From assembly GCA_012845835.1 (NCBI GenBank), contig JABAKD010000022.1, positions 1,491,501 through 1,555,500 of the forward strand: a stretch of 64,000 nt of DNA, given 5' to 3'. Both the position numbers and the translations under genes were made by a program. The notes below the pieces were generated by a model. The model did no database searches. It saw only the letters and a list, made by a program, of their open reading frames with translations, and had not been told where the DNA came from. Shown here piece by piece: positions 59,130-64,000 of the stretch; positions within the stretch are counted from its first letter, which is position 1; each line of letters starts with the position of its first letter. This DNA is from Undaria pinnatifida (Eukaryota; Sar; Phaeophyceae; Laminariales; Alariaceae).

Positions 59130-59790
59130 GACGGTGTACCGCCCGGGACGTTGTATATCACACCCCCGGAGTATACCACCGTGATGATGAAATAGTTAAA
59201 AACCCTAAACAACCACTCGATTCATCACCCGGGTACGTTGTATACCACACCCCCAGCTGTGTCACTCCTCATATCGGCGGTATGAACTCCCTGTAGGTAT
59301 CAGCCCCCCCGAAAATGCACGACTGGTTCGGCAACAACCTTCGCCTTCTTACTGGTCGTCTTTGTTCAATTTCAATCTCGCACGTTGGCCCAGACCCACT
59401 CGACCCTGTAGCTAATCCTAACCCTAACACCATCCCTTCGGGGGGTCGGGGTCGGTACGGGGGGTCGCGCGGCTCCCAAGCGTGCTTGTAGTGTGGTGCG
59501 ATGTGGTGTGGCAGTCCTTCGCTACCACAAGACAGTTATCACACCCCCTAGAATATTCGATATCGTTCGGTCATGTATTCGTTTTACATGCAAAAATGAC
59601 CACCCACCGGGGAACATTGTATAGCACACCCCTGTGGTATTTGTTGTGTTGCAGTCCTTTGCTACCACTATTATGACAACCCCCGGAATATGCGATCTCG
59701 CTCGGTAATGCGTTTTTTCAAATTGAAAAACGACCACCCCATTCGTCACTTATCACCGGGGAACATTTCATGTATCACACCCCTGTGGTG
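59130..59790 (+). repeat. Degenerate tandem array of about 4 copies
   Basis: Recurring words: ggacgttgtatatcacaccc (59148), gggtacgttgtataccacac (59230), ggggaacattgtatagcaca (59608) and ggggaacatttcatgtatca (59757). The last two are preceded by gcagtccttcgctaccac / gcagtcctttgctaccac and aaatgaccaccc / aacgaccacccc. No gene seen. Confidence 0.75.
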
Positions 59791-59870
59791 CAGCCGGTCG
59801 CCCCGGTGGCGTATCAGGTTGTCCTCGAGCCTGGTATAGGTCGTTTTTGTGAGTTCGAGTCCCCCCGAGT
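59788..59870 (+). other. tRNA-like box pair, possible SINE head
   Basis: ggtggcgtatcaggttgtcc resembles an A box. About 45 bases on, tgagttcgagtccccccgag closely resembles a B box (GTTCGAGTCC). The arms do not pair into a good cloverleaf. It is followed within 100 bases by a family 1 repeat, so a composite short interspersed element is possible. Confidence 0.4.
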
Positions 59871-59959
59871 GCATAATTGTATAAATTCGTTGGGACTTTT
59901 TCTTGTGCATCAATTGACTTGCGGAAAGCGCGAGAGCGTGAGTTAGCAACACTCGATGA

Positions 59960-60075
59960 ATAATCGACGAGCAGTGGGATTGCCTAATCCTATGCGCGAT
60001 AAAAGTTTAAGGCAAGTACCGGGGGGGAGAAGGGACGACACCTGTGACCACAGCTTGTCCAGAAGCTGGAGAGTA
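59960..60075 (-). repeat. Dispersed repeat family 1, minus member
   Basis: The plus strand reads cctaatcctatgcgcgataa ... cacctgtgaccacagcttgt. This is the reverse complement of the family 1 core. Confidence 0.8.
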
Positions 60076-60114
60076 GAAGTGTGTGGGGGAGAAAAACACA
60101 CACATATATGTACA

Positions 60115-60195
60115 ATTGTACAAGGTTCCTCTTCGGGATTCTGATAACGTGAAACCCCGGGGGCGTCGCAAGGCGAAAAGGGAGACGCCGGCAAT
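60115..60195 (+). repeat. Dispersed repeat pair (with 63515-63595)
   Basis: acaaggttcctcttcggga ... gtcgcaaggcgaaaaggg resembles acaaggttcccctccggga ... gtcgcaagttgaaaaggt at 63519-63585. Confidence 0.7.
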
Positions 60196-61572
60196 ACACG
60201 TATACATGGTTTTCCACCTACAGTGGCATTACGCGTACTCACATAGATAAACCCGACTGCTCTTCTTGGAGGAAATGAGTGGCATGAGCCAGTGCATTGC
60301 TCCAAAGAGAGAGTAGTAGTATTACTCAGCGGGAAGAGTGTGGAAGCGGTGGTTGCACGTTGTAGTGATGTACGCGCAAACGAATTGATTGTGGTCAGGG
60401 GATGCTGTGTACCGTGCGTGGAGTAGTGCTCGTCGCTATATAGTACGTCACATGTGTTTGCATTTGGTGGTAGTGGATAGGGTTGACCAGCCAATGCCAG
60501 TCGCTCTTGGATATTGTACAATAATCAATTGGTTGGCAACAATTTCGGTATATGTGGCGTAAGTGGTAGGGTTTCCATGAGTTGGGGGTAGTGTTCAATG
60601 CTTTGGTACTGCTGTATTTGAGGGGAACCGAGACCTTGATGTAGTCATATCGTTTATCCCCGTAGAAAGCAGAGCTAGATCGATACACTAGTGTTCCCAC
60701 CTGAACCCGCCACTACTTGATGCATGTGGTCAGAAATGTATGTGTGTTTGATATGTGTACGATAATAGCAGCATATCTAGAACCGATCCAACCAGTCAAT
60801 CAGATGGCGTCCTGGGCGCGTGGCGAACGCTGAAATAGAACTGTACCCGATTTTGGCCACAGCAGCACCGTGCATATACCTGAGTTTGGCTGTCGCTAAT
60901 AAGGAGATATACATTCTTTAACCCTACCCATGTTTCCACTCTGCCCCCCCAAAAATTGGCCTGGTCGAGACTCGCGTGCATGCTGCGCTCGCGATGCCTG
61001 CCACCCTCGCCGCGCTCGGCGCCATCTATCAAGTTTTCCCCGCTCTATGTGCCAGTGAGCCCCGTCTCCCGCGCGGGGAGATGCAAGCCGTGCCCTGTGG
61101 CGCTCGTTCCAACACTCGGCTGCTCCCGGCCTCTACCTCCCAGCCTCCTGCTGGTATCCGCTCTGTCGGGAAATATAATACCGGGATATGCATTTTTGTT
61201 CAAGTAAAAACGGTCCTTACATTCGACGCGTCCAGTTACCTCGCAAGAGAAAAGTAGACACACCGGGTCAACCACGCCCACAGACGCTTTCGCTCCTGCC
61301 TCGACGAGCGGCCGCCCGCGCGACGGGAGAGCGCAGGCCGGTTTACCCTTGTCTGCACCCATGCCCACGCACCCACGTCGAGATCCGGGGCCGAAACGGC
61401 CAAGGGCGGCGCCCCCCCAAACCCCACACTAATCCGATCCACATGTGCACTGCTGCTACTACTACTACTGCTGTATGTTGCTGCTACTGCTGCTGTTGTG
61501 CCGCTGCTGCTGAGGTTAGTTGAGTAGCGGGCCATTTTTTCAAGAATAAAACAACGAATAACAAAAAGTTTA
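60196..61572. other. Interval without a supported gene
   Basis: Open frames on both strands are short. A GC-rich stretch at 60955-61050 could be read as part of an exon on plus, ending at a gtgagc donor near 61050. A minus-strand stretch near 61260-61370 lies between an acceptor-like ggtgcag and a donor-like gtaactgg. Neither could be linked to a recognised protein. A TGC/TAC triplet array lies at 61448-61512. Confidence 0.3.
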
Positions 61573-61875
61573 TCAAAATATCAAAATTTGAAAAACAATT
61601 TGGGGTGTTCCAAGTGACCTGCTCGTCTCAGGGAGGCGGAACGCAATCCCTTGCCAAATAGAGCCAGGTAAGCGAAGTTTAATGCGCCGAGCGCCGCCAC
61701 GGAGCTCGGCCGAGATCCAGACATTCTTCATAATGTACCAATGGCAGGCTTGCTTGCCCCGCGGCCGAAAGTGCGAGAAGAAACACTCGGCCGCCAGAGA
61801 GCAACCAGCAAAAAAAAAACGAAGATAATATTTTACATATACATATATCACACCAGGTGTTTTTTGGGGCGCCAA
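61573..61875 (-). CDS. Unidentified open frame of about 100 codons
   Basis: The minus-strand frame has mixed, non-repetitive composition through its middle (for example KQACHWYIMKNVWISAEL and IKLRLPGSIWQGIAFRLPE). This sets it apart from the composition-driven frames around it. I do not recognise it, and no ATG-based start can be chosen with confidence. It could be an exon or a transposon relic. Confidence 0.25.
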   Translation of the reverse strand: MAPQKTPGVIYVYVKYYLRFFFAGCSLAAECFFSHFRPRGKQACHWYIMKNVWISAELRGGARRIKLRLPGSIWQGIAFRLPETSRSLGTPQIVFQILIF

Positions 61876-61924
61876 GTTTTATCACTGGGGGTGTGGTGTA
61901 CAACGTCATATACGGTAGGCCGTG

Positions 61925-62290
61925 TACCAGAGGGCGGGCAGGGGGGCATAGGGAGGCAGGGGGGGACATAAGCCTGAGAGGGGCCGAGGGGGGAGAGCAC
62001 AGGGGGAGATAATGGGGGCAGACACGAGCGCGAGTAAGGGAGTAAGGCCAGAGTGGGGGCGGTCAGAGGCCGGCTAGTGGCCACAGGAAAGGAGTGGTGG
62101 GAGGGTATTCATTTGCTGCTCATTTGACTATTGATCACGCATCTCTTTCGAGACGGATCACCGTTCCTACTCCTATTAATAGTAGATATACCTCCATAAT
62201 ATGGGTGGAGGGAGGGGGGGGGGTGCAAGGACGATGGGCCCCAGAGGCTGGGCATTGGGAGGGGGGGGGGGGGGAGGGGGGGGAGCTAAA
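61925..62290 (+). repeat. Extended G-rich region
   Basis: Clusters of ggggggg (61938-62015, 62208-62222, 62258-62284) with intervening AGG words. No gene seen. Confidence 0.8.
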
Positions 62291-62454
62291 CGAAGGGCGG
62301 ATTGGCGGAAACCAAAGCGACCTAGACCAGAGACACAGGCATAGCGACCTAAAAATCGGCAAGTGCGGTATCGTCAACCTTCTTCAAAAGGGGGCTCCCG
62401 TAACAAAATCGATTAAATCGACGAGCGTAAAATACTGGAAATTGGGATGCTGAC

Positions 62455-62565
62455 CCCTATGCGCGATATAAATGAAGGCCAGTACCGGGGGGGAAAGTGA
62501 AGACACCTGTGACCCCGGCTTGTCCAGAAGAAGGTCGCTGAGGGTAAAAAACCTCTTACGAGATT
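62455..62565 (-). repeat. Dispersed repeat family 1, minus member
   Basis: The plus strand reads cctatgcgcgatataaatga ... acacctgtgaccccggcttg ... gtcgctgagggtaaaaaacc. This is the reverse complement of 47043-47200. Confidence 0.85.
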
Positions 62566-62614
62566 TAAAAAATACAAAATAAATGGTGTTGGTATTTGCC
62601 AACCCCATACCCGT

Positions 62615-63448
62615 AATCGTCTCTGATTTACTCCCGGGGAGATTTTTTTTTTTGTATGAATGCACACCCCTCTGGGGGGAAACCAGGAAGAGGGGGGGGG
62701 GGGGGGTTGTGTTTCAACATTTCCCCGAGGGGAGATCTACCGGGGGGAAGGCAAGAAGAAAAAAAACACACACAGTAGCTCACGCACCACACACATGAAA
62801 CATGGACAAGATCTACGAGCAGCAGGTCAGGAAGGAGAGGAAGGACGAGGAGGAGGAGGAGAGCACGTGGGGATAGTTTCTAAAGTTGAATTTTATGTGA
62901 CGGGCAATGGAGGGACCTTGTGTTAATTAATTTGTCTTTGTGTTTTTTAATTCCCTCCCTGGGCCCAGAATTTTGCAGACTGTGCAGACTGGTGCCAAAG
63001 GAATGCATTTTACTTCAAAATCAAAACACTCACGACGACATACGTTCATTCCAGAGGTTCTCGTGTCACTTGACGCAAACGGTTCACTGCGAGATGACGA
63101 ATTCAACACAGTTCTGCCATTCCTTGCCTCGTAAACGCACAGTCGCGCACTCGCTGCCGAAAGTAGACGACGCATTCCATCCTCAATACCGGCAAATACT
63201 CTTCTGTAGTACCGCCATTGACAGTGCGAAATGCGGGGGGGGGGGGAAAGTTCTAACCCCGGGGGGATTTCCGGCAAAAATACACACCCCGGGGATAAAT
63301 CCAGGCAGAAATTTTTTGTTTTTTTTTTGTTTTGCGAAAAAAACGATGCCGCCGGGAGTCAATCAGAGAAATCCTGCTTCCAGGCCGAAAAGGTGGAGGG
63401 GGGGGGGGGAGGATAAGTCCGTAACCCGGGGGTAAATCAGAGACGATT
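62615..63448. mobile_element. Candidate non-autonomous element with 24-bp terminal inverted repeats
   Basis: aatcgtctctgatttactcc (62615 on) is repeated inverted at 63425-63448 with one mismatch in 24. The 834-base interior has no transposase-like frame. It has further ccccggggataaat / ccgggagtcaatcagag words near both ends, as if sub-terminal repeats were present. I see no clear target-site duplication. Confidence 0.55.
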
Positions 63449-63698
63449 TCAACGGTTTACCGGCACTATCCAGGCGCATGCACTTTGGGAGCAGGGTTAG
63501 TTGATACCAGGTGTAGAGTTACAAGGTTCCCCTCCGGGACGTGGCTGGCTTAAAATTTCGGTTGCGTCGCAAGTTGAAAAGGTGTGGGGGGGGGGTTCTT
63601 GAAGACTAAGAAGAGGAAATGTTAGAATGTTGGCCAGTGCGCAAGTAATCCGACAATAACACCGACCAGTTTATAGTTTAGTTTATTCATACTGTAGA

Positions 63699-63990
63699 GA
63701 GTTCCGGTCGTGGTGAACAAGTTCACCGGCACTATTTAGAGCAGCGGCTTTGTTCAACCGGCACTATATGGGACCCTCCCTTGTCTACGATAGAGATTTC
63801 CAGTCATACCAAGCAACTTCACCGGCATTATAGAGGGCCGTGGCACTGTTCAACCGGCGCTATATGGGACGTCCCCCCCTAGTCTACCGCTGAGAGGTCC
63901 AGCCTTACCAAGCAATTTCACCAGTGCTATAGAGAGCAGCGGCACTGTTCAACCGGCACTATAAGGGAACCCTCCACCTTAGTCTATCAT
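63699..63990 (+). repeat. Dispersed repeat family 2, three-copy tandem array
   Basis: Three copies of about 97 bases start at about 63699, 63794 and 63893. Each runs ccagtcataccaagcaactt ... cggcactgttcaaccggcac-tatatggga ... tagtctac. Each copy contains the imperfect inverted words ccggcactata / tatagtgcc. Single or damaged members occur at 9905, 24238, 51330, 55080 and 55478. The array may continue beyond the window. Confidence 0.9.
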
Positions 63991-64000
63991 ACCAGGTAAA

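Overview
This 64 kb window is nuclear eukaryotic DNA. It has spliced genes with GT-AG introns, long introns, many microsatellites and homopolymer runs, dispersed short repeats, and one 500-N assembly gap at 6944-7443. The best organism clue is a spliced ribosome recycling factor gene on the minus strand. Its probable first exon encodes a signal peptide ending in a Phe-containing 'FVFAP'-like motif, as in plastid-targeted proteins of algae with secondary red plastids. A photosynthetic stramenopile is the likely source, and the intron sizes and repeat load would fit a brown alga. That taxonomic placement is inference.

Left part (1-36475): a tandem array of very large direct repeat units. Unit A runs from the window start to about 16546, unit B from 16547 to 30066, and unit C is cut short at about 36475. 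Unit A is about 3 kb longer than unit B, mainly because a 4.68-6.94 kb block is repeated at 7.53-9.76 kb. The N gap lies between these two sub-copies. Each unit carries one copy of an unrecognised four-exon gene on the plus strand (A 1067-3476, B 17589-19987, C 31124-33528). All splice sites are intact in all three copies, and the last exon differs only at synonymous sites. I found no convincing gene in the rest of each unit. It contains nested duplications, microsatellites, and pieces of repeat families that also occur outside the array.

Middle (36476-51666): the array ends close to a degenerate tRNA-like sequence and a foldback element. The ribosome recycling factor gene follows on the minus strand, with its stop at 38847 and its putative start at 51666. 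Its conserved body is fully recoverable from seven exons, and one presequence exon is inferred. The introns hold decayed extra copies of three of its own exons, a perfect 28-bp inverted repeat, twin palindromes and several dispersed repeats.

Right part (51667-64000): I found no gene I can name. The region is a mosaic of dispersed repeat families with members on both strands. It also holds short tandem arrays, long G or C runs, a candidate 0.83 kb element with 24-bp terminal inverted repeats, and a three-copy array of about 97 bp at the window end. Two or three unexplained open frames are listed at low confidence.
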